A DNA stretch of 38,131 nucleotides from Deinococcus sp. (GTDB taxonomy: Bacteria; Deinococcota; Deinococci; Deinococcales; Deinococcaceae): positions 1 through 38,131 of the forward strand of contig NZ_JAGLBB010000027.1 in NCBI RefSeq assembly GCF_018260555.1, in the 5' to 3' direction. Position 1 is the stretch's first letter. Every line of letters begins with the position of its first letter. Positions 9,902-20,918 of the stretch are shown here, piece after piece. The position numbers and the translations under genes are program-made. Below the pieces are notes generated by a model. That model made no database searches. It saw only the letters and a program-made list of their open reading frames with translations, and was not told where the DNA came from.

Positions 9902-10939
9902 CTACGAGTCCATGACCTCGACTGCAACCTGCTCGCCGCTGTCAAGGTCCATCACGAAGTGATCGCCGTCCAGGCGGACCTTCGAGAGGATCTGCTCGTC
10001 ACCCTGTGGGCGGGTCGTGGCGCGCAGTTCCACGAACGGGCGCAGCGGCGTGCGGATGACCTTGGGGGCCAGAATCTCCTCGACCTGAAAGATGCCGCCC
10101 GAATTGTTCATGGTCACGCTGATCAGCACCGGCTTGTCGCGGCCCTTCTCGATAACGACCTGATCCACGGCCAGCGCACTGATCGAGTGGATGTCCACGC
10201 TGCCCAGGCTGAATGCCTTGCGGCCCCGGCCCTTGGTGATGTCCGTACCGTCCGCGACGGCCACGATGCCGCCCTCAATGGTCAGCGGGGCGGGATTCAG
10301 GTCGTGGCAGTTGATCCCTCCCAGAATGAACGAGCGGACCTTGGTGCGTTTGAACGGGTCCGGGTACAGCGGTCCCATGATGCGGTCCAGGATCGGCTGG
10401 GCCAGTGCCACGCCGTGCGCCTCGTGCCCGGCCCGGTGAATCTGGTTGCCGATGTCGTGCAGCATGGTGCCCAGAATCACGGTCAGGAACACGTCGTCGG
10501 GGTCGCCCACGCCGCTGTCCATCAGGTCGGGTTTCACGCTGCCTTCCAGCAGCAGTTCCGTGATCGCCATGGCCGCCGCACCCGTGATGAACGCGTGCAC
10601 GCGCCCGTGGTCGTTGTACCCCAACTTGCGCATGGTGATGTAGTTCGCCATGTCCCAGTGCGCCAGGGCTTCCGGGTCGCCGCGCAGGGCCTCGTACGCC
10701 GCCAGGGCACGCGGGTACGACACCAGGTCGGCGCGGATGGCGCTGTCGGCCTCCTCGATCAGCTTGGCGCGGGGCGTGGTGAACTCCACGACGCGCTGGC
10801 CGTTGGGGGTGGCGCTGTCCTCACGGCCCGGCGCGGGCGGCGTATGGCCTTCGACGTCACTCACAAAGCCGCTCTGCACACTCAGGCGGAACTTCTTGGG
10901 GTTGCCCTTCGCGTCCGAGGGGCCGCCCTTTTCACTCAC
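9902..10939 (-). CDS. HD-domain phosphohydrolase family protein
   Basis: A 345-residue protein with the metal-binding pattern of the HD superfamily: H111/H115 (HGRVH), H161-D162 (LHDIGNQIH), H168, H172 and H175, C-H-D at 211-213 and D230 in VAVADGTD. Such enzymes usually hydrolyse phosphoesters of nucleotides or nucleic acids; the substrate is unknown. About 90 residues precede the HD domain and about 110 follow it; the latter (residues about 235-345) looks like a separate beta-rich domain. The GTG start at 10939 overlaps the end of the enoyl-CoA hydratase gene by 8 nt, so it is probably translationally coupled to it. A functional link between the two is not evident. Confidence 0.8.
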   Translation of the reverse strand: MSEKGGPSDAKGNPKKFRLSVQSGFVSDVEGHTPPAPGREDSATPNGQRVVEFTTPRAKLIEEADSAIRADLVSYPRALAAYEALRGDPEALAHWDMANYITMRKLGYNDHGRVHAFITGAAAMAITELLLEGSVKPDLMDSGVGDPDDVFLTVILGTMLHDIGNQIHRAGHEAHGVALAQPILDRIMGPLYPDPFKRTKVRSFILGGINCHDLNPAPLTIEGGIVAVADGTDITKGRGRKAFSLGSVDIHSISALAVDQVVIEKGRDKPVLISVTMNNSGGIFQVEEILAPKVIRTPLRPFVELRATTRPQGDEQILSKVRLDGDHFVMDLDSGEQVAVEVMDS

Positions 10940-11729
10940 CCTGGAACGCCGCCGGGCGCTTGTTCAAGAAGGCGTCCACCCCCTCGCGGAAGTCTTTGGT
11001 GGCGACGGTCATGCCGAACAGGTCCGCCTCGATTTCCAGGCCGCCTTCCAGGGTGGTATCCATGCCGCGCCGCACGGCTTCCTTGACCAGCGAGATGGCG
11101 ATGGGCGCATTTTTCAGCATGGCCTCGGCGATCTCGCGCGCGCGGGTCAGGGCGTTGTCGGCCACGTAGTTCACGAGGCCCATGCCGAGCGCCTCGTCGG
11201 CCTTGACCTGACGGCCCGTGAGGATCATGTCCAGCGCGCGGCCCGTGCCGATCAGGCGCGGCAGGCGCTGCGTGCCGCCGAACCCGGGAATCAGGCCCAG
11301 GCTGGTTTCCGGCAGGCCCAGACGGGCGGTCGTGGCGGCCACGCGCACGTCGCAGGCCAGCGCGAGTTCCAGTCCGCCGCCCAGCGCGTACCCGTTCACG
11401 GCCGCAATCACGGGAATGGGCAGACTGCTGATCTGATGCATGACGTCCTGCCCGGCCAGCGCCAGTTCGCGCCCGTCGTACACGCCTTCCAAGTCGCCGA
11501 ACTCGCTGATATCAGCGCCCGCCACGAAGGCCTTGTCGCCCGCGCCTGTGATGATCAGCACGCCCACCTCGGCGTCCTCGATGATGACGTTCACGGCCTG
11601 CGCGATCTCCGAGAGGGTATCGGCGTTCAGGGCGTTCAGCGCCCGGGGGCGGTTGATGGTCAGCACGGCGATGGGGCCATGCTGGTCGATCTGCACGTTA
11701 TCGAATTCCAGTTCGTCGAGTTGCGTCAT
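10932..11729 (-). CDS. Enoyl-CoA hydratase/isomerase family protein
   Basis: A 265-residue crotonase-fold enzyme that would hydrate trans-2-enoyl-CoA in fatty-acid beta-oxidation. The oxyanion-hole segments AFVAGADI and NGYALGGGLELALACD are present, and both catalytic glutamates are kept: the Glu of GGGLE and the Glu of LGLPETSLGLIPGFGGTQRLPR. The start ATG at 11729 was chosen for the crotonase-like N-terminus and a CAGGA site 8 nt upstream; the reading frame continues upstream without protein-like sequence. It overlaps the following HD gene. With both Glu present, a hydratase rather than an isomerase is likely, but the precise substrate is open. Confidence 0.92.
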   Translation of the reverse strand: MTQLDELEFDNVQIDQHGPIAVLTINRPRALNALNADTLSEIAQAVNVIIEDAEVGVLIITGAGDKAFVAGADISEFGDLEGVYDGRELALAGQDVMHQISSLPIPVIAAVNGYALGGGLELALACDVRVAATTARLGLPETSLGLIPGFGGTQRLPRLIGTGRALDMILTGRQVKADEALGMGLVNYVADNALTRAREIAEAMLKNAPIAISLVKEAVRRGMDTTLEGGLEIEADLFGMTVATKDFREGVDAFLNKRPAAFQGE

Positions 11730-11883
11730 GAGGTTATCCTGCCACAGCCCGCGCGGCCACGCGGAGCGTACCTCACGAACAGCGCCGCCATGCCGTGCAG
11801 GCGGCCCCGTGAAGGCGGTCACGGGAGGATGTCCCGCACGTCCGGCGCACAGCCGTGCCTGTTACTGCGTGCCTGCGACTGCG

Positions 11884-12606
11884 TTACTGCGTGTCGGCAG
11901 CCAGCGTCACGATGGCGTCCAATGCTACGCGCACCATGCGGTTCACGCCGGCCGCCAGCACCGCGTCGGGCACCAGTTGCGGATCGCCGATATCGTTGCT
12001 GCACGCCGTCAGGCACGCGGCCCGCAGGCCGCGCTGCGCCGCGACCAGAAAGATGGCGCTGGCTTCCATCTCGAAGCCCAGCACGCCCCGGCCTGCCCAC
12101 AGGCGCGCGTGCTCGGGGATGCTGGCGTAAAAGGCGTCCTCGGTCATGACCAGGCCCACGTGGTGCGGCGCACCGAGCTGGCGGGCGGCCTTCACGCTGG
12201 CCTCCACGACCTCGAAACTGGCAGCCGGGGCATACGGCGCGCCGCCCAGCATCTGGCGGGTGGTGCCGTCGTTCGGGACGGCGGCCGTGGCGATCACCAG
12301 GTCGCCGGGCGCGACGCTGGGGGTCGCGCCGCCCAGGGTGCCCACGCGGATCAGGGTGCGGGCCCCCAGCCGCGCGAGTTCCTCGGTCACGATGGCGGCG
12401 CTGGGGCAGCCCATGCCGGTGGTCTGCACGCTGACGGGCACCCCCTGGTAGGTGCCGGTGAAGCCCAGGAGTTGCCGGTGGCTGGTGTACTCACGGGCAC
12501 CTTCCAGGTAGGTGCTGGCGATATGACGGGCGCGGTTGGGATCGCCGGGCAGCAGAACGTACGGAGCCACGTCTCCGGGCTGGGCGCGAACATGAATCTG
12601 GCTCAT
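11884..12606 (-). CDS. deoD: Purine-nucleoside phosphorylase, DeoD type
   Basis: Splits purine (deoxy)nucleosides with phosphate into base and (deoxy)ribose-1-phosphate for salvage. The 240-residue protein has the hexameric NP-I family motifs: PGDPNRARHIA near the N-terminus (phosphate site), GFTGTYQGVPVSVQTTGMG, RVGTLGG and GFEMEAS (ribose site). The base-site Asp is in ACSNDIGD. Uridine phosphorylase is the closest alternative; the SND pattern favours purine specificity. The ATG at 12606 is 6 nt after a TATACT -10 box, so the mRNA is leaderless. Confidence 0.85.
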   Translation of the reverse strand: MSQIHVRAQPGDVAPYVLLPGDPNRARHIASTYLEGAREYTSHRQLLGFTGTYQGVPVSVQTTGMGCPSAAIVTEELARLGARTLIRVGTLGGATPSVAPGDLVIATAAVPNDGTTRQMLGGAPYAPAASFEVVEASVKAARQLGAPHHVGLVMTEDAFYASIPEHARLWAGRGVLGFEMEASAIFLVAAQRGLRAACLTACSNDIGDPQLVPDAVLAAGVNRMVRVALDAIVTLAADTQ

Positions 12607-12612
12607 CGGGCG

Positions 12613-12618
12613 AGTATA
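12613..12618 (-). promoter_or_regulatory. -10 box, leaderless start of deoD
   Basis: TATACT on the minus strand, 6 nt before the ATG. Confidence 0.65.
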
Positions 12619-12663
12619 TGGGGCCTCGGCGGGCCAGTTTGGGCATCTGTCGGGAACCCCGCT

Positions 12664-12953
12664 CCTGGGTCTTTTCTCATGAGGAGGCGACGTGTACGCT
12701 CCGACAGACTTCTCATATAAAACTGAAAAAGTTCGTGGTGAAAGCCTTTCAGGCCGCTCACGTAAAATGACCTCTCTGACATTTACCACTCATAATTCCC
12801 AATAAAGGGTTATTGAGGCTGTTCTGTGCGCCTGACCCAAAGGCCAACCGTGCAGAAATTCACAAATTCCTCACCGCTGATGCCTACGGTGAAGAGTAGG
12901 AAATCGGGAAGACAGGTCCCATGTCCCGTACCAAACACCCAAGGAGAACCAAC
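12664..12953 (+). promoter_or_regulatory. AT-rich leader of the SLH protein gene
   Basis: This stretch is much richer in A and T than the rest of the window, as expected upstream of a very highly expressed envelope gene. Candidate -10 hexamers are TATAAA (12715) and TAAAAT (12763-12768), but I could not pair them with a good -35. The leader ends in AAGGAG (12941-12946), 7 nt before the ATG. Confidence 0.5.
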
Positions 12954-14132
<1,179 letters not shown>

Positions 14133-14169
14133 TCCCTACCTGCTGATCCGCACACCGGGTCACGAATGG

Positions 14170-14197
14170 ACGGCCTCCCACCTGGGGGGCCGTTTTT
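14170..14197 (+). terminator. Terminator of the SLH protein gene
   Basis: ACGGCCTCCC / GGGGGGCCGT with a 4-nt loop, followed by TTTT. Strong Rho-independent terminator 37 nt after the stop. Confidence 0.9.
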
Positions 14198-14287
14198 CTG
14201 CTGTCTCAATGGTGTGGCTCCGTTTACCCAGTGCACAGCTCGCCCTGCGCCGGACTACCGACCCCACGCCCGGCGCCCGCCTGGCTC

Positions 14288-14342
14288 ACACTCGCATCCG
14301 ATCAGGTTGAACGGCCTGATACGCCGTTCAACCGCAGTCCAT
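14288..14342 (+). repeat. Diverged 3' half of the hairpin repeat
   Basis: CACTCGCATCCG is followed by GGTTGAACGG / CCGTTCAACC, a perfect 10-bp stem, then AGTCC-TAC. The order matches the 3' half of the full repeats although the stem sequence differs. The rest of the 14198-14361 gap shows no gene. Confidence 0.65.
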
Positions 14343-14361
14343 ACATATCGGTGCAGGGGGG

Positions 14362-14367
14362 TAGACT
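14362..14367 (+). promoter_or_regulatory. -10 box of the lapA-recJ pair
   Basis: TAGACT, 8 nt before the ATG at 14376. Confidence 0.55.
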
Positions 14368-14375
14368 GAGGGGGT

Positions 14376-14798
14376 ATGCGCCTCGTTTCCTTCCTTCAGG
14401 TGCTGCTGCTGCTGGGCATCGCCGCCTACCTGGCCCTGTTCACGCTGGAGAACCCTGAACTGGTCCGCCTGCCCCTGCCGACCGGCCGGGGTGAGATGAG
14501 CGTGTCGGTCGGGGTGAGTGTCAGCCTGTTTCTGCTGATGGGGGCGCTGTTCATGGCACTGCTGTTACTGCCGGGTCTGGTGCGTGAGAGGCTGCGCCGT
14601 CAGGGTGAGGCCCGGTTGCGCCGCGAGACTGAGGAACGCTTGACCGCGACCCTTCAGGCGCGGCTGTCGGCCATGCAACCGCCCGCCACGCAATCCTCTG
14701 CCATGCCAGCGCTGCCGGCCGAGTCCCCTGTCACGCCGACGCCTGTCACGCCGACGCTTTCGGGAACGGGTGCCGAAGTGGCCGGGAGGGCTCCGTGA
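14376..14798 (+). CDS. LapA-domain (DUF1049-like) membrane protein
   Basis: A 140-residue inner-membrane protein. Two hydrophobic segments (about residues 4-24 and 44-66) are separated by a short periplasmic turn with ENPELVRLPLP, the typical LapA/DUF1049 layout. A charged cytoplasmic helix follows (LVRERLRRQGEARLRRETEERL), and the C-terminus is a Pro/Thr/Ser-rich tail. In proteobacteria LapA takes part in envelope lipid homeostasis; deinococci lack ordinary LPS, so the role here is unknown. The stop overlaps the recJ start (GTGA), so the two genes are coupled. Confidence 0.75.
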   Translation: MRLVSFLQVLLLLGIAAYLALFTLENPELVRLPLPTGRGEMSVSVGVSVSLFLLMGALFMALLLLPGLVRERLRRQGEARLRRETEERLTATLQARLSAMQPPATQSSAMPALPAESPVTPTPVTPTLSGTGAEVAGRAP

Positions 14799-16894
14799 GC
14801 GTCCGCCCGGACCTGGAGTGGGTGCTCGCGCCGCCCGCCAGCCGTGAGCAACTGCTGGACACCATGCGCCTGTGGCGGGTGTCGCCTCCGTTGGCACAGG
14901 TGCTGAGCGGGCGTGGCCTGAACGCCGCCCTGCTGGACCCCCCGCTGACCCTGACACCCAACCCGGCCCTGCGGGAAGCGGCCGGACGGATCGTGCGGGC
15001 CATCCGCGAGCGCAAACGCATCCGCATTCACGGGGATTACGACGCGGACGGCGTGAGCGCCACCGCCACTCTGGTGCTGGGCCTGCGGGAACTGAACGCC
15101 GATGTGCACGGCTTCATTCCGCACCGCCTGAACGAGGGGTACGGCGTTCACCCGGACCGCGTGCCGGAGCACGCCGCCGCCTGCGACCTGCTCGTCACGG
15201 TGGACTGCGGTGTGACCAACCACGCCGAGATCCGCGCGCTGCTGGACCACGGCACGCAGGTGATCGTGACCGACCACCACGCGCCCGGCGATGAATTCCC
15301 GGACGCGCTGGTCGTTCACCCGCACCTGACCACCGACTTTAACCACGACCTGCACAACCTGACGGGCGCTGGCGTGGCGTACCACCTGCTGTGGGCCGTG
15401 CACAAGCTGCTCGGCCTGCCGGAACCCCGCGCCTACACGGCCCTGGCGACGCTGGGCACTGTGGCCGACGTAGCCCCCCTGATCGGCGAGAACCGCGCCC
15501 TGGTCCGCGCCGGACTGGACGCCCTGGCCGTCACGGAACTGCCGGGCCTGCGCGCCCTGCTGGACTCCGGACGGGTGCGCAGGCCCACCGCGCGGGACGT
15601 GGCGTTCATTCTCGCGCCGCGCATCAACGCCGCCGGGCGCATGGGCGAGGCCGACGTGGCCCTGGACCTGCTCACGCAGCGCAGTCCGCACGAGGCCAGC
15701 CGCCTCGCCGAGTACCTGGAAATCCGGAACCTGGAACGCCGCAAGTTGCAAGACGACATGTTCGCGCAGGCCCTGGGCATCGCGGACCCCGCCGACCCGG
15801 CGCTGGTCGTCACGCATCCCGACTGGCACGCCGGGGTGATGGGCATCGTGGCCAGCAAACTGCTGGAGACGTACCACAAGCCCGTGTATATCATCGCGCA
15901 GGGCAAGGGCTCGGTCCGCAGCACGCCCGGCATCAGCGCCGTGCAGGGCCTGCGCTTTAGCCAAGACCTGCTCAAGCGCTACGGCGGGCACCCGGGCGCC
16001 GCCGGGTTCTCCATCGACCCGGCCAACATCGGCGCGTTCCGGGACCGCATTCACGACTACGCCCGGCAGTTCCCCACGCCACACCCCCGCGTGCGCCTGG
16101 ACGCGCCGCTGCCGGGCCTGGGGGCCTCTCTGGACCTCCTGGCCGAGGCCGCCACCTTCGAACCGTTCGGCGAGGGTCATCCGCTGCCGCTGTGGCACCT
16201 GCGCGACACCCTGACCGACACCCGGCTGGTCGGCAAGAAAGGCAACAGCCTGCAATTCAAGGTGGCGGGCCTGCGCGGCATCAAGTTCGACGAGACCGAC
16301 GACACCGGCGGGGAACGGGACCTGGCCGCGCAGCTCGTGAGCAGCGAGTGGCGCGGCCAGACCCGCCTGGAATTCCACGGGCAGGCGCTGCGGGCCCCGG
16401 CCAGGTTGCGTCTCGACGCGCCGCCCGCCCCCAGACCCTACCCGCGCCTTGACCCGAAAGCCGCCATGGACCACCTGCGCGCCGGGGCAGCCGCCCACGC
16501 GAGCGGTCCCATCGCCGCGTACCTGAGCGACAACGTGCCGGGCCTCACCCTGACCGGCCCGGGCGAGGCGCACCCCGGCGGCGAACTGATCCTGTACGCC
16601 CTGCCGCCCGAGGACGACCTGCGCCGCTGGGCCAGCCAGGGGCGCGTGTCATTCGCGTTCGGACCCCGGACACTGTCCGACCTGGAAGGCAGCCTGACCC
16701 ACCACCACCTGAGCACCCCGCCCGGCAACCCCCTGCTGGAAGCCGAGGGCGGCCTGGAGGCTGCGGCCGACGCCTACCGACGCTGGCAGTGGGCGCACCA
16801 CTGGCGCACCCTGGACGACGAGGGCTGGAGCGCCAGCGTGCACGCCATGCTGGGTCTAGCCGTGCCAGAGCAAGAAACGGTCAGCGCCGACTGA
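14795..16894 (+). CDS. recJ: Single-stranded-DNA-specific exonuclease RecJ
   Basis: RecJ degrades single-stranded DNA 5' to 3' and supplies 3' tails for recombination repair; in deinococci it acts in the RecFOR pathway because RecBCD is absent. The 699-residue protein has all DHH phosphoesterase motifs: HGDYDADG (D81, D83, D85), VDCG (D137), TDHH (D160-H162), and the DHHA1 motif GGHPGAAGF after residue 390. An OB-fold region follows, and residues about 540-699 form the extra C-terminal domain seen in Deinococcus RecJ. GTG at 14795 follows GGGAGGG and overlaps the stop of the LapA-like gene. Confidence 0.96.
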   Translation: MSVRPDLEWVLAPPASREQLLDTMRLWRVSPPLAQVLSGRGLNAALLDPPLTLTPNPALREAAGRIVRAIRERKRIRIHGDYDADGVSATATLVLGLRELNADVHGFIPHRLNEGYGVHPDRVPEHAAACDLLVTVDCGVTNHAEIRALLDHGTQVIVTDHHAPGDEFPDALVVHPHLTTDFNHDLHNLTGAGVAYHLLWAVHKLLGLPEPRAYTALATLGTVADVAPLIGENRALVRAGLDALAVTELPGLRALLDSGRVRRPTARDVAFILAPRINAAGRMGEADVALDLLTQRSPHEASRLAEYLEIRNLERRKLQDDMFAQALGIADPADPALVVTHPDWHAGVMGIVASKLLETYHKPVYIIAQGKGSVRSTPGISAVQGLRFSQDLLKRYGGHPGAAGFSIDPANIGAFRDRIHDYARQFPTPHPRVRLDAPLPGLGASLDLLAEAATFEPFGEGHPLPLWHLRDTLTDTRLVGKKGNSLQFKVAGLRGIKFDETDDTGGERDLAAQLVSSEWRGQTRLEFHGQALRAPARLRLDAPPAPRPYPRLDPKAAMDHLRAGAAAHASGPIAAYLSDNVPGLTLTGPGEAHPGGELILYALPPEDDLRRWASQGRVSFAFGPRTLSDLEGSLTHHHLSTPPGNPLLEAEGGLEAAADAYRRWQWAHHWRTLDDEGWSASVHAMLGLAVPEQETVSAD

Positions 16895-16943
16895 TCCGGA
16901 TTGCGATTGATCCGCTGCGGGTCCGGATCGATCGCAATCCGTC
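16892..16943 (+). repeat. Hairpin-only repeat relative at the recJ stop codon
   Basis: CGGATTGCGATTGATCCG and CGGATCGATCGCAATCCG pair over 18 bp with one mismatch and a 9-nt loop. It begins at the recJ TGA. It keeps the ATCCGGATT/AATCCGTCT ends of the repeat family with an enlarged 3' hairpin and may end recJ transcripts. Confidence 0.75.
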
Positions 16944-17001
16944 TGACATTCACGGAAGCGGGGCAGGCGCGGCGTTACACACGCGCGGCCCCACCCGGCT
17001 G

Positions 17002-17457
17002 TTACAGCCCGAATTCGCTGGGCTGGAGTTTCAGGGCGTGGATGATGTCACGCGCCATCTTCTGCTCGCTCTCGTCGAAGTTGCCGTCGGCGGTGGCGAT
17101 CAGCAGGGCGACCTGGGCGACCGTACGGGCCTCCACGGCGTCCTTGGCGACCTTCCCGACTGCCTGGAGCAGGTTGATCTTCCCGAAGTCCGGGTCGCGG
17201 GTCATGGTGTCGCAGTGCGCGTCGTACTTGGCGGCCAGCACGCTCACGTCGAAGGCCTTGAGCTTGTCGGAACTCATGATGAACGCGGCTGTCTTGCGCC
17301 GCTCCTCGGGGTCGATGCGTCCGTCAGCGGCGCTGATCAGGGCGCTGGCGGCCATGACGGCGTCCGCGAACTTGGCGTTGTTGAACTGCCCCCAGCCTTT
17401 CTGGGCAGCGTCGAGGCCCTGCTGGGCGCGGTCCTTCAGGTTCTTCAGGAATCCCAT
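17002..17457 (-). CDS. terB: Tellurite-resistance family protein TerB
   Basis: A 151-residue all-helical protein of the same length as E. coli TerB and with the same closing sequence (P-S/A-EFGL). Two acidic loops, DGRIDPEERR (about 45-54) and DGNFDESEQ (about 125-133), form the conserved metal-binding surface of the family. TerB binds divalent metal and is thought to work at the membrane in stress-response complexes with TerC or TerD proteins; no other ter gene is in this window. The start ATG is 6 nt after AAGGAG. It is followed downstream by a GC-rich stretch and the recJ hairpin. Confidence 0.9.
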   Translation of the reverse strand: MGFLKNLKDRAQQGLDAAQKGWGQFNNAKFADAVMAASALISAADGRIDPEERRKTAAFIMSSDKLKAFDVSVLAAKYDAHCDTMTRDPDFGKINLLQAVGKVAKDAVEARTVAQVALLIATADGNFDESEQKMARDIIHALKLQPSEFGL

Positions 17458-17604
17458 GATGTGCTCCTTTTCCGGCGCATGCCGGGCGGTCATGCCTAGA
17501 GGCATCCTAGGGCCCAGGACGCTGAGATGCATGCGGGATTGCGTGACGGGCCCCGGTGTGCCCGCAGGGGAAACGCCCGCAGGACGCGCCCTGCCCGCGC
17601 ACTG
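17458..17604. other. Intergenic region upstream of terB
   Basis: Apart from the terB Shine-Dalgarno (AAGGAG) I see no gene and no convincing -10/-35 pair. It ends at the first of two head-to-tail repeat elements. Confidence 0.4.
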
Positions 17605-17739
17605 ATACGGAGTCCGCTCCATTCCACCACAGTCGGAAAAGCGCCGCCTGCGGCTCCACACCGCGGACTCCGTATGCTGTTCCTACTCGCGTCCGCTCGG
17701 ATTGATTCAGAAGTGCACCGGATCAATCGGAATCCGTAT
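17605..17739 (+). repeat. 135-bp hairpin repeat element, copy D
   Basis: Full length. The 5' hairpin arms ATACGGAGTCCGC and GCGGACTCCGTAT pair perfectly over 13 bp although the sequence differs from the family consensus, so both arms changed together. The right end is CGGAATCCGTAT. Confidence 0.95.
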
Positions 17740-17740
17740 G

Positions 17741-17829
17741 ATACAGACTTCGCTCCATTCCGCCACCGTTTCCTACTTGCATCCGCCCGGGTTCATTCGG
17801 TGCAGTTCCGGATCAACCGCAGACCGTGT
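17741..17829 (+). repeat. Internally deleted repeat copy, tandem with copy D
   Basis: About 89 bp. It begins ATACAGACTTCGCTCCATTCC, jumps from the CCACC of the 5' half to the TTTCCTACTTGCATCCG spacer, and ends CCGCAGACCGTGT. The middle arm and CCGTATG are missing. It starts one base after copy D. Confidence 0.8.
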
Positions 17830-17841
17830 CAGGCCGTCGTA

Positions 17842-18915
17842 TCAGGCCGTGCCGGTCACGCGGCGCGCCAGGGTCCAGCCGCTGAGCAGCGCGCTTTCCA
17901 CGCGCGGGCCGTGGGGGTCGGGGGTGAACCAGTCGCCGCACCAGCCCAGGTTCAGCGTGGCGTCCCAGTGGCAGGGACCGGGGGCCGTGACGGCCGGGAT
18001 GGCGTACCGCCAGCGGTGCGCGAAGACCTGCGCCGTGTCCAGCGGTCCCAGAATCTCCTGCGCGGCGGCCAGCAGGTCCGGCAGCACCTGCTCGGGCGTG
18101 CGTTCCAGGTTCGCGCGGCTCCACGCGGGCGTGGCGTGCAGCGTCAGTGAAGGGGGCGCGCCGTCCCGGCGTTTGGTGTGCTCGCGTGCGATCCATTCCA
18201 GGACCGGATGTTCGGGGCGCAGGGCGCTCCAGTCGGCGGACACGTCGTGGCGCAGCATCACACCCGCCGCCCAGCACGGGTCGTACGTGACCAGTCTGGC
18301 CTGCTGCGCCGCCCCGGCCGAGCCTTGGGCGTGCCGGGCGGCCGGGCCGGCGGCGGGGCTGGCGGCGGGGCTGGCGGGGTCCAGTGTGGCCAGCAGAGTC
18401 AGGAGTTGCGGAGCCGGGAGGTTCAGGATCAGCGTCGCGGCGTCCCAGTACAGCCCCTCACGCGAGTGTACGCGCCAGCCGCCCCGGGTGGCGTTCAGGC
18501 GTTGCAGGCTGGTCACAGTCACGCCCGTTGTCACGTCCAGCCCGCGTGCCAGCGTGCGGCCCAGGGTACTCATGCCCGCCGGGGGCGCGTAGCGGGGGTG
18601 CCCGTCTGGCGGCACGGTGACGGTTCCGGCCTGCCAGCGGGCCATCCCGAGTGTCCAGACGGCGTTCCAGCCGTCTCGCACGCCACCCTCGGCCAGGGCA
18701 CGGGCGCGGTCGCTGCGGGCCGTGAAGAAGCGCGCTCCGTGATCCAGGTGCGCCTCCTGCCCGTCCGGGAGGGTCACGCGGCGCGTCGCGGCCCGGCCGG
18801 ACACGCCTCGCGCCTTGTCCAGCAGGCGCACGCGCAGGCCCGCGCGGGCGGCGTCATGGGCGAAGGCCAGCCCGCCCAGGCCCGCGCCGACCACCAGCAC
18901 GTCCTGACCGCTCAC
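17842..18915 (-). CDS. FAD-dependent oxidoreductase (amine-oxidase/renalase-like)
   Basis: A 357-residue flavoprotein. The N-terminus has a dinucleotide-binding fold (VLVVGAGLGGLAFAHDAARAG, then an acidic D in LLDKARG) and the family's GRAATRR segment. The sequence LDHGARFFTARS and the C-terminal LGWCGDWFTPDPHGPRVESALLSGWTLA, which closes the FAD site, resemble renalase-like NAD(P)/FAD proteins (COG3380 type). The substrate is unknown. An Ala/Pro-rich, low-complexity insertion (DNA about 18315-18380) interrupts the middle of the protein and is probably a surface loop. GTG at 18915 overlaps the preceding gene's TGA by 4 nt; it is the last gene of the hemL operon. Confidence 0.82.
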   Translation of the reverse strand: MSGQDVLVVGAGLGGLAFAHDAARAGLRVRLLDKARGVSGRAATRRVTLPDGQEAHLDHGARFFTARSDRARALAEGGVRDGWNAVWTLGMARWQAGTVTVPPDGHPRYAPPAGMSTLGRTLARGLDVTTGVTVTSLQRLNATRGGWRVHSREGLYWDAATLILNLPAPQLLTLLATLDPASPAASPAAGPAARHAQGSAGAAQQARLVTYDPCWAAGVMLRHDVSADWSALRPEHPVLEWIAREHTKRRDGAPPSLTLHATPAWSRANLERTPEQVLPDLLAAAQEILGPLDTAQVFAHRWRYAIPAVTAPGPCHWDATLNLGWCGDWFTPDPHGPRVESALLSGWTLARRVTGTA

Positions 18916-19336
18916 AGCAGCGCGCGGTGATCCGCGAGCAGGCAGCGGTCCTGCACCACGTCCATCCCGCACTTGCTCAGTTCGGCGGCCACAGCGTCGT
19001 CGCGGATGCCGAGTTGCAGCCACACGACCTTCGGGGGCGGCACCATCGCCAGGATGTCCGGCACGTGCTCCTTCACCTTGTCGCTGCGGCGGAAGATGTC
19101 CACGATGTCCACCGGCACCCCGATCTCGGCCAGCGTGGACACCACCCGCTGCCCGAAGTAACTCTCGCCGCGCTCGGCCAGCGCCGGATTCACGGGGATG
19201 ATGGTGTACCCCTGGCGGTGCATGTACTCCGGGACGTAGTACGCGGGTTTCACGCTGTCATGGTGAAAGCCGACCACCGCGATGACCTTGTGGGTGCTCA
19301 GGACGTTCACGATCTGCTCTGTCTGCGTCAGGAGGG

Positions 19337-19340
<4 letters not shown>
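18912..19340 (-). CDS. CoA-binding domain protein (YccU family)
   Basis: A 142-residue single-domain protein with the CoA-binding Rossmann fold: KVIAVVGFHHDSVKPAYYVPEYM at the N-terminus, then GYTIIPVNPA and the VDIVDIFRRSD segment. It ends with a Cys-containing strand (SKCGMDVVQDRCLL). Homologues bind coenzyme A without an assigned reaction. It overlaps hemL by ATGA at its start and the FAD oxidoreductase by GTGA at its end, so it is translated within one operon with both. Confidence 0.85.
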
Positions 19341-20719
<1,379 letters not shown>

Positions 20720-20726
20720 GACGTTC

Positions 20727-20732
20727 ACCTTA
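20727..20732 (-). promoter_or_regulatory. -10 box or Shine-Dalgarno-like site of hemL
   Basis: TAAGGT on the minus strand, 7 nt before the ATG. The same bases could act as a -10 of a leaderless mRNA or as part of an AAGGTGA ribosome site. Confidence 0.4.
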
Positions 20733-20918
20733 GCGGAGGCCCATGAGGCGAGTGCGGCGGCGCGCACACACAACGCCCGTCGGCAGCGCGGCGTGGCGCG
20801 ACATTCAACGAATCATGAAGACCCGGCGGGGCATCCAGAATGGGGCCAGAAAGCGCGGCGGCAGGCGGTAAGAGGCGGGTTCGTTCAATTCCTGCCGCCA
20901 GCCACCGCCCCGCCTGGA

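Noticed and set aside
17002..17457. A full tellurite-resistance (ter) cluster around terB
   Set aside because: No TerC, TerD or TerZ-like gene is present in the neighbouring sequence.
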